A DNA stretch of 64,000 bases from Paenibacillus lignilyticus (GCF_017942085.1 NZ_JAGKSP010000004.1:186001-250000), one strand, 5' to 3'. Counted from the first letter of the stretch, positions 52,251 to 60,633 are shown. Notes: generated by a model not told the origin, from the sequence alone. Numbers and translations: made by a program.

Positions 52251-53776
52251 GTGGAGCAGGAACGGTTGGCGGCAACACGGTCAAGGAACGGGCGGATATT
52301 GCGCTGAACAATGATTTTCTGCGTAAAGCGGTTCGGTTTACGACAGAGCGTCTGCGTACGGGCAAGGAGAAAGCAGCCGAGGATCATGGCAACTGGGACG
52401 ATTGGCGCGAGCGCGGACGGCAAATCCGTCTGCATACCATTGCGCATCTCGATTATTACTTGAATCTGTTTGTGAACAATGCGCGAGCGAACGGTGTCCA
52501 TGTGCATTTTGCCGAGACGGCAGCGGATGCGGTTAAGATCTCGCTGGATATTGCGAAGCATGTTGAGGCTAAGTCGGTCGTGAAGTCCAAGTCGATGGTG
52601 ACGGAGGAGCTTCATCTCAACACGGCGCTGGAATCGATCGGGGTCGAGGCGATTGAGACCGATCTTGGCGAATATATCATTCAATTGGCCGGCCAAACGC
52701 CATCCCATATTATCATCCCGGCTATTCACTTGAATCGTTATCAAATTGCGGATCTGCTCTCGGCCGATGCCGGAGAGACGCTTGAGCCGGATACGCAGAT
52801 TCTTGCCGGCTTCGTGCGCCGTAAGCTGCGGGAACGGTTTCTGGAAGCGGACATTGGCATGACAGGCTGTAATTTCGCCATTGCCGAAACGGGATCTATG
52901 GTCTTGTTCGAGAATGAGGGCAATGCGCGGATGGTGACGACCGTTCCGAAGACGCAAATTACGCTGATGGGGATGGAGCGTATTATTCCGTCGTTCGCCG
53001 ATCTGGAAGTGATGGCGACGCTGCTGCCGCGTTCGGCGACAGGGCAGAAGCTAACCGTATATATGTCGGCTATCTCCGGGCCTCGCCGCGAGGTCGATGC
53101 GGACGGCCCGGATGAGATGCATATTATTATCGTGGATAACGGGCGCTCGCTGCAGCTTGGCGACCCTGAGTTCCAAGAACTGCTGAACTGCATTCGCTGC
53201 GGCGCTTGTTTGAATGCTTGTCCGGTTTATCGCCACATTGGCGGTCATGCCTATGGCGGCACGTACAGCGGACCGATTGGAGCGGTGCTTACCCCGGCGC
53301 TGAAGAAAAACGTTGCGGAGTGGGACGATATCGCCAATGCTTCGAGTTTATGCGGCGCGTGTTACGAGGCTTGTCCGGTGAAGATTCCGCTGCACGAAAT
53401 GCTCGTTTATTTGCGCCGGCGCAAGCTGGAGAGCGGCCGCGGCGATAAGCTGGAAGCGCTCGGCATGAAGGGCTTCGCTGCGGTGATGAAGAATTCGAAG
53501 CGATTTAAAGCCGTGCTGAAGATCGGTCAATTGGGTCAAAAGCTGGTCGTTCGCGATGGCGGAATCCGCACGAAGGTCGGTCCGTTGAAGGGCTGGAACA
53601 CGTACCGCGTTGCGCCGAGCTTGCCGAAGGAATCGTTTAGGGAGAAGTGGCCTACGATGGAAGCGGAAATCCGCAGCGGCTTGCAGGAAATGGATCCAGC
53701 GATGAAGCGCCGGATGGAAGCGATCGTGAAGGAACGCGGAACAGGCAAAGGAGGAGGGCATGGTCATGGCAGCTAG
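52247..53776 (+). CDS. lutB: L-lactate oxidation iron-sulfur protein LutB
   Basis: A 509-residue protein with a LUD domain in the first 300 residues (ADIGMTGCNFAIAETGSMVL) and a twin 4Fe-4S ferredoxin region, CIRCGACLNACPVY and CGACYEACPVKI. It transfers electrons during L-lactate oxidation together with LutA and LutC. It is about 30 residues longer than the B. subtilis protein, mostly in a Gly/His-rich tail. Its end overlaps the start of lutC by 17 bases. Confidence 0.96.
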   Translation: MSGAGTVGGNTVKERADIALNNDFLRKAVRFTTERLRTGKEKAAEDHGNWDDWRERGRQIRLHTIAHLDYYLNLFVNNARANGVHVHFAETAADAVKISLDIAKHVEAKSVVKSKSMVTEELHLNTALESIGVEAIETDLGEYIIQLAGQTPSHIIIPAIHLNRYQIADLLSADAGETLEPDTQILAGFVRRKLRERFLEADIGMTGCNFAIAETGSMVLFENEGNARMVTTVPKTQITLMGMERIIPSFADLEVMATLLPRSATGQKLTVYMSAISGPRREVDADGPDEMHIIIVDNGRSLQLGDPEFQELLNCIRCGACLNACPVYRHIGGHAYGGTYSGPIGAVLTPALKKNVAEWDDIANASSLCGACYEACPVKIPLHEMLVYLRRRKLESGRGDKLEALGMKGFAAVMKNSKRFKAVLKIGQLGQKLVVRDGGIRTKVGPLKGWNTYRVAPSLPKESFREKWPTMEAEIRSGLQEMDPAMKRRMEAIVKERGTGKGGGHGHGS

Positions 53777-54500
53777 GTCAAAGGAGCATCAAGCATGGCT
53801 CGACGGGCTTGACGCGGAGTCGCGCGCGAAGCAGACGGGTTTCATCGACGGCATCTCCGCGAAGCTGAGACGTCCGCGCGAGATCGCGCCGCCGGCGCAT
53901 CCGTATCGCGGCGCGCCGGATTTCTGGCAAGACTTTGAGTGGCCGCTCGAGGAGCGCGTCGCGAAGTTTATGGACAATTTCAAAGCCGTCGGAGGGCATG
54001 CCGTTCGGCTTGCCGATATGGAAGAAGCGAAGTCGTTTATTGCGGGCAAGGCGGCCGAGATGAGCGCGAAGTATGTGATCCGCCAAAATCAACCGGAGCT
54101 GAACGAGCTGGGCTTGGAAGCGGCCATTCCGGATGCGAAGATATCCGTTTGGAACAGCGATCCGGAGGAATACTGGAAAGCACGGGCTGCGGAAGCGGAT
54201 TTCGGCGTTGTTGTGGCTGATTATGCAGCGGCGTATACGGCTTCGATTACGGTTACGTCATCGAAGGACAAAGGGCGCTCCGTTAGTTTGCTGCCGACGG
54301 TACTCATGGCGATTATTCCGATTGAACGGCTGCATACACGTTTGGGCCAAGTTTTGATAAACTTTGATCAGGCAGGACGAGCGAACTTGCCGGCAGGCAT
54401 TCATTTTATATCCGGGCCAAGCCGATCTGCCGATATCGAGAACGACCTGACGATTGGCGTACATGGACCCGGCGTCGTCTACGCGATCATTGTTGGCTAA
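53760..54500 (+). CDS. lutC: L-lactate oxidation protein LutC
   Basis: A 246-residue LUD-domain protein. Characteristic segments are VVVADYAAAYTASITVTSS, VLMAIIPIERLHTRLGQVL and FISGPSRSADIENDLTIGVHGPG. It is the third part of the LutABC lactate-oxidation complex. AAGGAGG (53748-53754) serves ATG 53760, inside the lutB reading frame. Confidence 0.95.
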   Translation: MVMAARSKEHQAWLDGLDAESRAKQTGFIDGISAKLRRPREIAPPAHPYRGAPDFWQDFEWPLEERVAKFMDNFKAVGGHAVRLADMEEAKSFIAGKAAEMSAKYVIRQNQPELNELGLEAAIPDAKISVWNSDPEEYWKARAAEADFGVVVADYAAAYTASITVTSSKDKGRSVSLLPTVLMAIIPIERLHTRLGQVLINFDQAGRANLPAGIHFISGPSRSADIENDLTIGVHGPGVVYAIIVG

Positions 54501-54518
54501 TAGAAGGGAATTCTACCG

Positions 54519-55226
54519 ATGGAAGTTACCCGTTTATCGAAACGCAATCATTATGAGGAGATTGCCGAGCAGCTTAAGCGCTTGGTTATTGACGGCAAGC
54601 TGAAGGTCGGCGACAAACTGCCTTCGACGAAGGAGATGTCGGAGCAATTCGGCGTCGGACGCTCGACCATGCGCGAGGCGCTCAGTGCGCTGAAGGCTAT
54701 GGGTTATATCGAGATCAAACAGGGCGGCGGGTGTACCGTTATCAACAGCGCGCCGCCTGAAGTGGAGCTGCCCGAATTGCAGTCGCTGCGGATGAACCGC
54801 GAGACGCTGCTCGAGCTTCTTGAAGCAAGGCAGTCTTTGGAGGTATCGAACGCCTCCATCGCTGCCTTGAAGGCGACGGACGCCGATTTGGCTGAGCTGC
54901 ATCGGATCATGCAGGAGATGGAAGCATCGATCGGCGATGATCGGGAGGGGGAGCGCACCGACGTGGAGTTTCATGCGACGCTGGCGCAAGCGACGCATAA
55001 TTCCATTATGGTGCGGCTGTTCGATTCCATCGTGAGCCAGCTTGAAATGGCTATCCGCGAGATTCGCCGGGTCGAGATTTACGCGAATCGCTCGGTTTCC
55101 GAGCGGCTGTATCGCGAGCATCTCGCTATCTACGAGGCGATCTCCAGCCGGGATGCCGATCTCGCGGGCGAGCGGATGAAGCAGCATCTTGTGCATGTGG
55201 TGAGTAATTTGTTGAAGCATTTGTAG
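54519..55226 (+). CDS. lutR: FadR-type GntR regulator, LutR-like
   Basis: A 235-residue regulator: winged helix (KVGDKLPSTKEMSEQFGVGRST, split as KLPSTKEMSEQFGVGRST; MREALSALKAMGYIEIKQG) and an all-helical FCD ligand domain with the metal-binding pattern DVEFHATLAQATHN and a late EHLAIYEAI. In Bacillus LutR represses lutABC and is released by lactate. Its place at the end of the lut operon supports that role; gene symbol assigned by context. Confidence 0.82.
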   Translation: MEVTRLSKRNHYEEIAEQLKRLVIDGKLKVGDKLPSTKEMSEQFGVGRSTMREALSALKAMGYIEIKQGGGCTVINSAPPEVELPELQSLRMNRETLLELLEARQSLEVSNASIAALKATDADLAELHRIMQEMEASIGDDREGERTDVEFHATLAQATHNSIMVRLFDSIVSQLEMAIREIRRVEIYANRSVSERLYREHLAIYEAISSRDADLAGERMKQHLVHVVSNLLKHL

Positions 55227-55232
55227 GGATCG

Positions 55233-55275
55233 ATGCCCGCCGAGATCAGGTTTATGATCTTGGCGGGCATTTTGT
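55233..55275 (+). terminator. Terminator of the lut operon
   Basis: ATGCCCGCCGAGATCA (55233-55248) pairs with TGATCTTGGCGGGCAT (55255-55270), with one mismatch-type pair, followed by TTTGTTTT. Confidence 0.92.
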
Positions 55276-55291
55276 TTTGCATATGATGTGG

Positions 55292-56191
55292 CTAGGTTGT
55301 GACCATTGCGCCTCCATTGACATGGACGACTTCGCCTGTTACGTAGCTCGAATCGTCAGATGCGAGGTAGACATAAGCAGGTGCCAGCTCGAATGGCTGG
55401 CCGGCCCGCCTCATCGGCGTATCCAGGCCAAAGGTGGAAACGTATTCTGCAGGGTAGCTGGACACGGTAAGCGGCGTCCAGATCGGTCCCGGAGCAACCG
55501 CATTTACCCGGATGCCCTGGTGCACCAGAGAGAGGGCAAGGGAACGTGTGAAAGAAACAACGGCACCTTTGGTAGAAGAATAATCGATGAGCAGAGGTGC
55601 GCCTTGATAAGCGGTAATGGAGGCTGTATTGACGATCGCGGCTCCGGATTTCATGTGCGGCAGCGCTGCTCTGGTGATATAGAACATGGGGAAAATGTTC
55701 GTTTTGTACGTGTCGTACAGCTGCTCCGCGGAAATATGCATAATGCTGGTTTGCGGGAACTGCACGCCTTGGTTAAGGATTAAGACATCTATCTTGCCGT
55801 AGGTCCTCATCGTCAGATTGACGACTTCCCGGCAGTGCTGCTCCGATCTTAAATCACCCGGTAGGAGCAGGCAGGTTCTGCCGAGCTGCTCGATTCTCTG
55901 TTTGGTTTCGTTAGCATCCCTGTGCTCATATAGATAAGGGATGACGACATGAGCGCCTTCTTTCGCAAAAGCAATGGCAACCGCACGGCCAATTCCGCTA
56001 TCGCCGCCGGTAATGATGGCCACCTTATCTTGCAGCTTGCAGCTGCCTTTATACGAAGGATTTTCAAATATCGGCCTTGGCACCATCTCATACTCCAGCC
56101 CAGGCTGGACAGGCTGATGCTGGGGAGGAAACGCGATCGGCTCTTCTTTGCAGACCGTCTTTTTACCGTAATACGGGTAAACGGGGATCAT
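55292..56191 (-). CDS. Short-chain dehydrogenase, general stress protein 39 type
   Basis: A 299-residue SDR of the YdaD/YhdF/YhxC group. An N-terminal Pro-rich extension of about 50 residues (FPPQHQPVQPGLEYEMVPRP) precedes the Rossmann motif IITGGDSGIGRAVAIAF. The active site Ser is in NTASITAYQG and Tyr-x-x-x-Lys in DYSSTKGAVVSF. The NNAG motif is replaced by LNQG in VLILNQGVQ. Related Bacillus proteins are induced in general stress; the substrate is unknown. An AGGAGG-type site precedes the ATG. Confidence 0.92.
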   Translation of the reverse strand: MIPVYPYYGKKTVCKEEPIAFPPQHQPVQPGLEYEMVPRPIFENPSYKGSCKLQDKVAIITGGDSGIGRAVAIAFAKEGAHVVIPYLYEHRDANETKQRIEQLGRTCLLLPGDLRSEQHCREVVNLTMRTYGKIDVLILNQGVQFPQTSIMHISAEQLYDTYKTNIFPMFYITRAALPHMKSGAAIVNTASITAYQGAPLLIDYSSTKGAVVSFTRSLALSLVHQGIRVNAVAPGPIWTPLTVSSYPAEYVSTFGLDTPMRRAGQPFELAPAYVYLASDDSSYVTGEVVHVNGGAMVTT

Positions 56192-56337
56192 TGGCTGTGG
56201 CTACCTCCTGAAAATAATCAGATGGTGTACTTTATTCATCTGCAGGCGAATGGGTACATGTGCGGAGTTCGAGACTAGAGACTGGGGCCGCGGTGTAGTA
56301 AAATAAGGAATAATGCTTGACCAAAAGGAGACTCGCT

Positions 56338-56610
56338 ATGTGCCGTAATATTAAGACGCTGTTCAACTTTGATCCGCCTGCTACCGAAGAAGAGGTTCAT
56401 GCAGCCGCGGTGCAATTTGTCCGTAAGCTCTCAGGGTTCACTGCACCCTCCAAAGCGAATGAGGCTGCCTTCCACATCGCGATTGACGAAGTTACCGCAG
56501 TTGCGCAGAAACTGCTTAGCTCATTGGTAACCAATGCCGAACCGCGCAATCGCCAAGTCGAGATCGAACGCGCCAAAATCCGTTCCGTGAAGCGGTTTGG
56601 GACGAAGTAG
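56338..56610 (+). CDS. DUF2277 family protein
   Basis: A 90-residue protein recognisable as DUF2277 (PF10041) by MCRNIKTLFNFDPPATEEEV and the C-terminal half VQFVRKLSGFTAPSKANEAA. The family is small, widespread in bacteria and of unknown function. AAAGGAG lies eight bases before ATG 56338. It stands alone. No cofactor motif beyond the conserved N-terminal Cys-Arg is visible. Confidence 0.88.
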   Translation: MCRNIKTLFNFDPPATEEEVHAAAVQFVRKLSGFTAPSKANEAAFHIAIDEVTAVAQKLLSSLVTNAEPRNRQVEIERAKIRSVKRFGTK

Positions 56611-56813
56611 CCGGTGAAGTGATTCCGGAGGAAGTAGCAACGAATGATGGCTGAGTAGGTCATAATTGAAGCGACGGGAGGCCATTCGATCCGTTAAGCG
56701 ATTCGGCAATCGGTATCTTCGAATGTCCTCTTTTATCCCAAAACTCTAGCACGCAGAAGTCGAATCCACTATAATTGAAGCATATATGAGTTACATAATT
56801 TGTCCTGAAGCAC

Positions 56814-56858
56814 AGGCTGCTCTTCTCGGAGATTTTTCCGGGCGGGCAGCCTATTTTT
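56814..56858 (+). terminator. Probable terminator upstream of the nuclease-like gene
   Basis: AGGCTGC (56814-56820) pairs with GCAGCCT (56846-56852), with an inner CGGA/TCCG stem and an ATTTTTATT tail. It lies inside the 5' extension of the next reading frame, which argues for the later start at 56879. Confidence 0.55.
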
Positions 56859-56878
56859 ATTTGTCGGAGGAGTGGGTC

Positions 56879-57601
56879 ATGATGGTGGCGCAAGAGTTCG
56901 AGCAGGCATATACGCGTATGATGGAACAAGCGATGGAGAGTGGGAGCGAGGAGCGGAAACGAAGGTTGTCGGAGTACGGAGAGGCAGAGAAAGCTCTGCT
57001 TCAGCAGGTGTGGTGGCCGGCAGTCGGGAGCTTAGACTATTTGCATCCCCAGTATGAGCTAGTGGATTTGAAAGGCGGGACGCGCTTCGCAGACTTCGCT
57101 TATTGCCCTCCGTTGTCTTATCAGCTATTACTGGAGGTTGACGGCTTTGGGCCGCACTGGCGGGACATTTCTCGTTGGAAATTCGCTGATGACTTGTGCC
57201 GTCAAAATCATCTGCTCATCGAAGGCTGGAAACTGCTGCGTTTCGCCTACGACGAAGTCATGGAGAAACCCCGCCGAAGCCAACAAACGCTGCTCATGGG
57301 ATTAGCCAAATGGGGCGGCATCGCTCGCCCCGCCGGCGAAGAGCTGAGCGTTTACGAGCGAGCACTCCTGCATTTGATGCAGGAGTGCTGGGGGGAACTG
57401 ACTCCGGTTGCTGCGGCGAAGAAGATGGGGATTTCCAGAGGCTCCGCTGCAAAACACCTTCGTTCACTTGTTAGCAAAGGCCTTCTTGTGACGAAAGTAT
57501 CTGGGACAGGCAGAATTATGCGCTATAAGCTGTCTACTTCAAATTTGAGTAGCAAAGAGGTCGGAAATGAGCGCATGAAGCGCACGAGGAGATCTACATA
57601 G
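56879..57601 (+). CDS. DUF559/Vsr-like nuclease domain fused to a winged helix
   Basis: A 240-residue protein. Residues about 45-155 resemble the endonuclease-like DUF559 fold: LHPQYELVDLKGGTRFADFA, then LLLEVDGFGPHWRDISRW (E-x-D-G-x..H) and RQNHLLIEGWKLLRFAYDEV. Residues about 170-225 are a winged helix: LTPVAAAKKMGISRGSAAKHL and LVSKGLLVTKVSGTGRIMRYKL. GGAGGAG (56867-56873) precedes ATG 56879; an in-frame ATG at 56786 lies upstream of a terminator. The last 18 or so codons and the stop are formed by the first unit of the 57 kb repeat array. Function is unknown: it may be a standalone DNA repair or defence nuclease. Confidence 0.72.
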   Translation: MMVAQEFEQAYTRMMEQAMESGSEERKRRLSEYGEAEKALLQQVWWPAVGSLDYLHPQYELVDLKGGTRFADFAYCPPLSYQLLLEVDGFGPHWRDISRWKFADDLCRQNHLLIEGWKLLRFAYDEVMEKPRRSQQTLLMGLAKWGGIARPAGEELSVYERALLHLMQECWGELTPVAAAKKMGISRGSAAKHLRSLVSKGLLVTKVSGTGRIMRYKLSTSNLSSKEVGNERMKRTRRST

Positions 57602-58165
57602 TAGTTAGTTTGGAGAAATGAGCGCATAAAGCGCACTAGGAGATCTACATAGTAGTTAGTTTGGCGAAATGAGCGCATGAAGTGCACGAGGAAATCTACA
57701 TAGTAGCTAGTTAGGGGGAAATGAGTAAATGTAGCGCACGAGGAGATCTACATAGTAGTTAGTTTGGCGAAATGAGCGCATGAAGTGCACGAGGAGATCT
57801 ACATAGTAGTTAGTTTGGAGAAATGAGCGCATAAAGCGCACTAGGAGATCTACATAGTAGTTAGTTTGGCGAAATGAGCGCATGAAGTGCACGAGGAAAT
57901 CTACATAGTAGCTAGTTAGGGGGAAATGAGTAAATGTAGCGCACGAGGAGATCTACATAGTAGTTAGTTTGGCGAAATGAGCGCATGAAGCGCACGAGGA
58001 GATCTACATAGTAGTTAGTTTGGCGAAATGAGCGCATGAAGTGCACGAGGAAATCTACATAGTAGCTAGATAGGGGAAAATGAGTGAATGTAATGCACGA
58101 GGAGATCTACATGGAAGTAATTTCGGCGTAATGAGCGAATGTAGCACAACAAGAGATCTACATGA
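57570..58165. repeat. 51-bp repeat family, array B
   Basis: Twelve contiguous units; the GATCTACAT (or AATCTACAT) core begins at 57591, 57642, 57693, 57745, 57796, 57847, 57898, 57950, 58001, 58052, 58104 and 58155, giving steps of 51 with 52 after the third, seventh and tenth units. A stretch of about 185 bases from 57601 recurs almost exactly at 57806, 205 bases on. The consensus unit aligns without gaps to array A at 38 of 51 positions. The array runs into the 3' end of the nuclease-like gene. Confidence 0.92.
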
Positions 58166-58167
58166 GG

Positions 58168-58275
58168 CAGCGCGCCCGCCTCGGCCGGCCGCCCCGCTGG
58201 CCCGTGACATGACCCCGGCCGCACGGGGCACGTCACCGGGCCCCTGCCACCATTTTGGCCTACGGCTCAAAATGG
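58168..58275. other. GC-rich hairpin region between array B and cls
   Basis: Composition changes abruptly to about 80 percent G+C. GGCCCGTGAC (58199-58208) pairs with GTCACCGGGCC (58232-58242) around an inner CCCCG/CGGGG stem (58213-58217, 58224-58228). A second hairpin, CCATTTTG (58250-58257) with CAAAATGG (58268-58275), follows. It may end transcription from the array or be part of the cls leader. Confidence 0.6.
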
Positions 58276-58331
58276 TTTATACTGGGTAAGGAATGCAAAG
58301 ATGCTGCAAGCATTCGAGGAGAGGCATGCCG

Positions 58332-59780
58332 ATGCTTAATTTTGGGAACTTTTTTACTTATTTGATGGTTGTTAATATACCGCTCGCGATTGCGGTTATA
58401 TTCATGGAACGGCGAAACGTGGGCGTGACGTGGGCGTGGTTGATGGTGCTTCTCTTTCTGCCTGCGGTGGGGTTCGTGGTGTACCTGGTACTGGGGCAGA
58501 ACCTGAGCAAGAAGAAGATCTATAAGCTGAACAAACGGACGAAAGAAACGATGAACGCGATGATCGAGAATCAGCGGCGGGAGTTTCGGGATAATCAGGT
58601 CGTGTTTAACGACGCGGCAGCGGCGAATTACGCGGATATGATCTATATGAATTTGACGAGCGGTTTTGCGCTGTACACGCAGAACAACAAGGTTGAAATT
58701 TATACCGACGGCAATGATAAATTTGGTGCGCTGTTCGATGATATTGAGCGGGCGAGCAGTCACATTCATCTCATGTACTATATTGTGCAGAACGACAAAC
58801 TGGGCAATCGCCTGCTCGATGTGCTTGCAAGCAAAGCCAAACAAGGGGTCAAGGTCCGATTTCTCGTCGATGACATCGGATGCTCGCTGCTTCCGCGTCA
58901 TTTCTTTGATCGGCTGCGTGCGGCGGGCGGAGAGGTCGCTTTCTTCTTCCCCTCCAAAATCCCCTACCTCAACATTCGCGTCAACTACCGCAATCATCGC
59001 AAGCTCGCGATTATCGACGGGCAAATCGGCTACATTGGCGGCTTCAATATTGGCGATGAGTATTTAGGGCAGGATGAGCGCTATGGGGCGTGGCGGGATT
59101 CGCATCTGCGCATTACCGGCCATGCGGTGCTCCAAATGCAGGCGCATTATATGCTGGATTGGAACATGGCGTCCTCGTCACCGATTACAAGGGATGTGCT
59201 GGAGCTGTTCCCGCCGACCGCCAATACGGGAAACGCGGGCATTCAGATTGTATCGAGCGGACCGGACCAAACGCTGGAGCAAATCAAGAACGCATATATC
59301 AAAATGATCAATTCCGCGAAGGAAACGATCTTTATCCAAACGCCTTATTTTATTCCCGATGAGAGCTTATTGACCGCTTTGAAAATGGCCGTATTATCCG
59401 GAATCGACGTGCGCATGATGCTGCCTAGCAAGCCGGATCACAAAATGGTGTACTGGGCATCGTACTCGTACCTGGGCGATTTACTCAGCGAAGGGATGAA
59501 ATGTTATCTCTATGAGAAGGGCTTCCTTCACGCGAAAACGATCGTCGTGGATGGCCATGTCGCCTCGGTGGGGACGGCCAATGTGGACATTCGCAGCTTC
59601 AAATTGAATTTTGAAGTCAATGCGATTCTATATGATACCGAAACGGCGTCACAGCTGAAACGTATATTCGAGGATGACATGAAGGTCTGCTCGGAGCTGA
59701 CTTATGAAGCCTATACGCAACGATCGACGTTTCACAGATTCAGGGAATCCTGCGTCCGGCTGTTATCACCGATCTTGTAG
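58332..59780 (+). CDS. cls: Cardiolipin synthase
   Basis: A 482-residue phospholipase D-type cardiolipin synthase. Two N-terminal membrane helices (FTYLMVVNIPLAIAVIFM; WAWLMVLLFLPAVGFVVYLV) are followed by two HKD motifs: NHRKLAIIDGQIGYIGGFN and LHAKTIVVDGHVASVGTANVD. It joins two phosphatidylglycerol molecules into cardiolipin and glycerol at the membrane. GAGGAGAGG (58316-58324) gives proper spacing to ATG 58332 rather than ATG 58326. Length agrees with Bacillus ClsA. It stands alone before relP. Confidence 0.95.
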   Translation: MLNFGNFFTYLMVVNIPLAIAVIFMERRNVGVTWAWLMVLLFLPAVGFVVYLVLGQNLSKKKIYKLNKRTKETMNAMIENQRREFRDNQVVFNDAAAANYADMIYMNLTSGFALYTQNNKVEIYTDGNDKFGALFDDIERASSHIHLMYYIVQNDKLGNRLLDVLASKAKQGVKVRFLVDDIGCSLLPRHFFDRLRAAGGEVAFFFPSKIPYLNIRVNYRNHRKLAIIDGQIGYIGGFNIGDEYLGQDERYGAWRDSHLRITGHAVLQMQAHYMLDWNMASSSPITRDVLELFPPTANTGNAGIQIVSSGPDQTLEQIKNAYIKMINSAKETIFIQTPYFIPDESLLTALKMAVLSGIDVRMMLPSKPDHKMVYWASYSYLGDLLSEGMKCYLYEKGFLHAKTIVVDGHVASVGTANVDIRSFKLNFEVNAILYDTETASQLKRIFEDDMKVCSELTYEAYTQRSTFHRFRESCVRLLSPIL

Positions 59781-59819
59781 TGGGTAATACAGATGAGAGC
59801 AACAAGGAGTGTGAGAGAG

Positions 59820-60587
59820 ATGATGGACAAGCAAATGGTCATGGAGTGGGCCAAAATGCTGATGAGCTATAAGTTTGCACTGGATGAAATAAGCACGAAA
59901 CTGACGATTCTCAACGAAGAACTGCAATTCGTTCAGCATTACAACCCCATCGAGCATGTGAAAACACGGATAAAATCGCCGGAGAGCATCGTGGAGAAAC
60001 TGCAGCGCAAAGGCGTGGAAGTGTCCAAAGAAAATGCGGCCGCGCATATCCGGGATATCGCCGGGGTACGCGTGATTTGCTCGTTCACAACTGACGTCTA
60101 CCGCGTTTACGAGATGATTCTCAGACAAGGTGATGTGAAGGTCATCGAGGTCAAGGATTACATAAAGGATCCGAAGCCAAACGGGTATCAAAGCTTGCAT
60201 ATGATCATTGAAATTCCGGTATTCCTATCGGATCGCATTGAGCATGTGAAAGTGGAAATCCAGCTGCGGACCATCGCTATGGATTTCTGGGCCAGCTTGG
60301 AGCACAAGATCTATTATCAATTTCACGATGACATGCCCGATTCCATTCGCGATCAATTGAAGGAAACAGCCGATATGATCGGTGCGCTGGACAAGCGGAT
60401 GCTGGGTTTAAAGGAGGAAGTACAGCGCTTCAGTGAAGATGCGCTGCATACCACGACATCCTCGCTTGCGTTGTCTCCGCCGGCACCACCCGCGCAATCA
60501 GCGGTACCGACGCCTAAACCGGCACCAAAACCAGCGCCTGTGGCTGCACTTTCACCCAAACCAGCACCTGCGCAGTCGCCGCTTTAG
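59820..60587 (+). CDS. relP: Small alarmone synthetase RelP/YwaC type, with Pro-rich tail
   Basis: A 255-residue (p)ppGpp synthetase of the small alarmone synthetase group. The RelA/SpoT core is complete: HIRDIAGVRVICSF, YIKDPKPNGYQSLHMIIE and VEIQLRTIAMDFWASLEHK. N-terminal and C-terminal helices (YKFALDEISTKL; LDKRMLGLKEEVQRF) match RelP (SasA, YwaC) better than RelQ. After about residue 210 a Pro/Ala/Lys tail of about 40 residues, with PAPKPAPVAALSPKPAP, is added that the B. subtilis protein lacks. AAGGAG (59804-59809) serves ATG 59820. A terminator follows. Confidence 0.9.
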   Translation: MMDKQMVMEWAKMLMSYKFALDEISTKLTILNEELQFVQHYNPIEHVKTRIKSPESIVEKLQRKGVEVSKENAAAHIRDIAGVRVICSFTTDVYRVYEMILRQGDVKVIEVKDYIKDPKPNGYQSLHMIIEIPVFLSDRIEHVKVEIQLRTIAMDFWASLEHKIYYQFHDDMPDSIRDQLKETADMIGALDKRMLGLKEEVQRFSEDALHTTTSSLALSPPAPPAQSAVPTPKPAPKPAPVAALSPKPAPAQSPL

Positions 60588-60605
60588 AAGTATCCGAACC
60601 GAAAG

Positions 60606-60633
60606 AACGATACCAACCGGTATCGTTTTTTTT
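60606..60633 (+). terminator. Terminator after relP
   Basis: AACGATACC (60606-60614) pairs with GGTATCGTT (60619-60627) around AACC, followed by a long T tract. Confidence 0.95.

Noticed and set aside
42300-58165. The tandem arrays as CRISPR loci
   Set aside because: The units are contiguous and nearly identical across their full length, with no unique spacers, and no cas-like gene is in the window.
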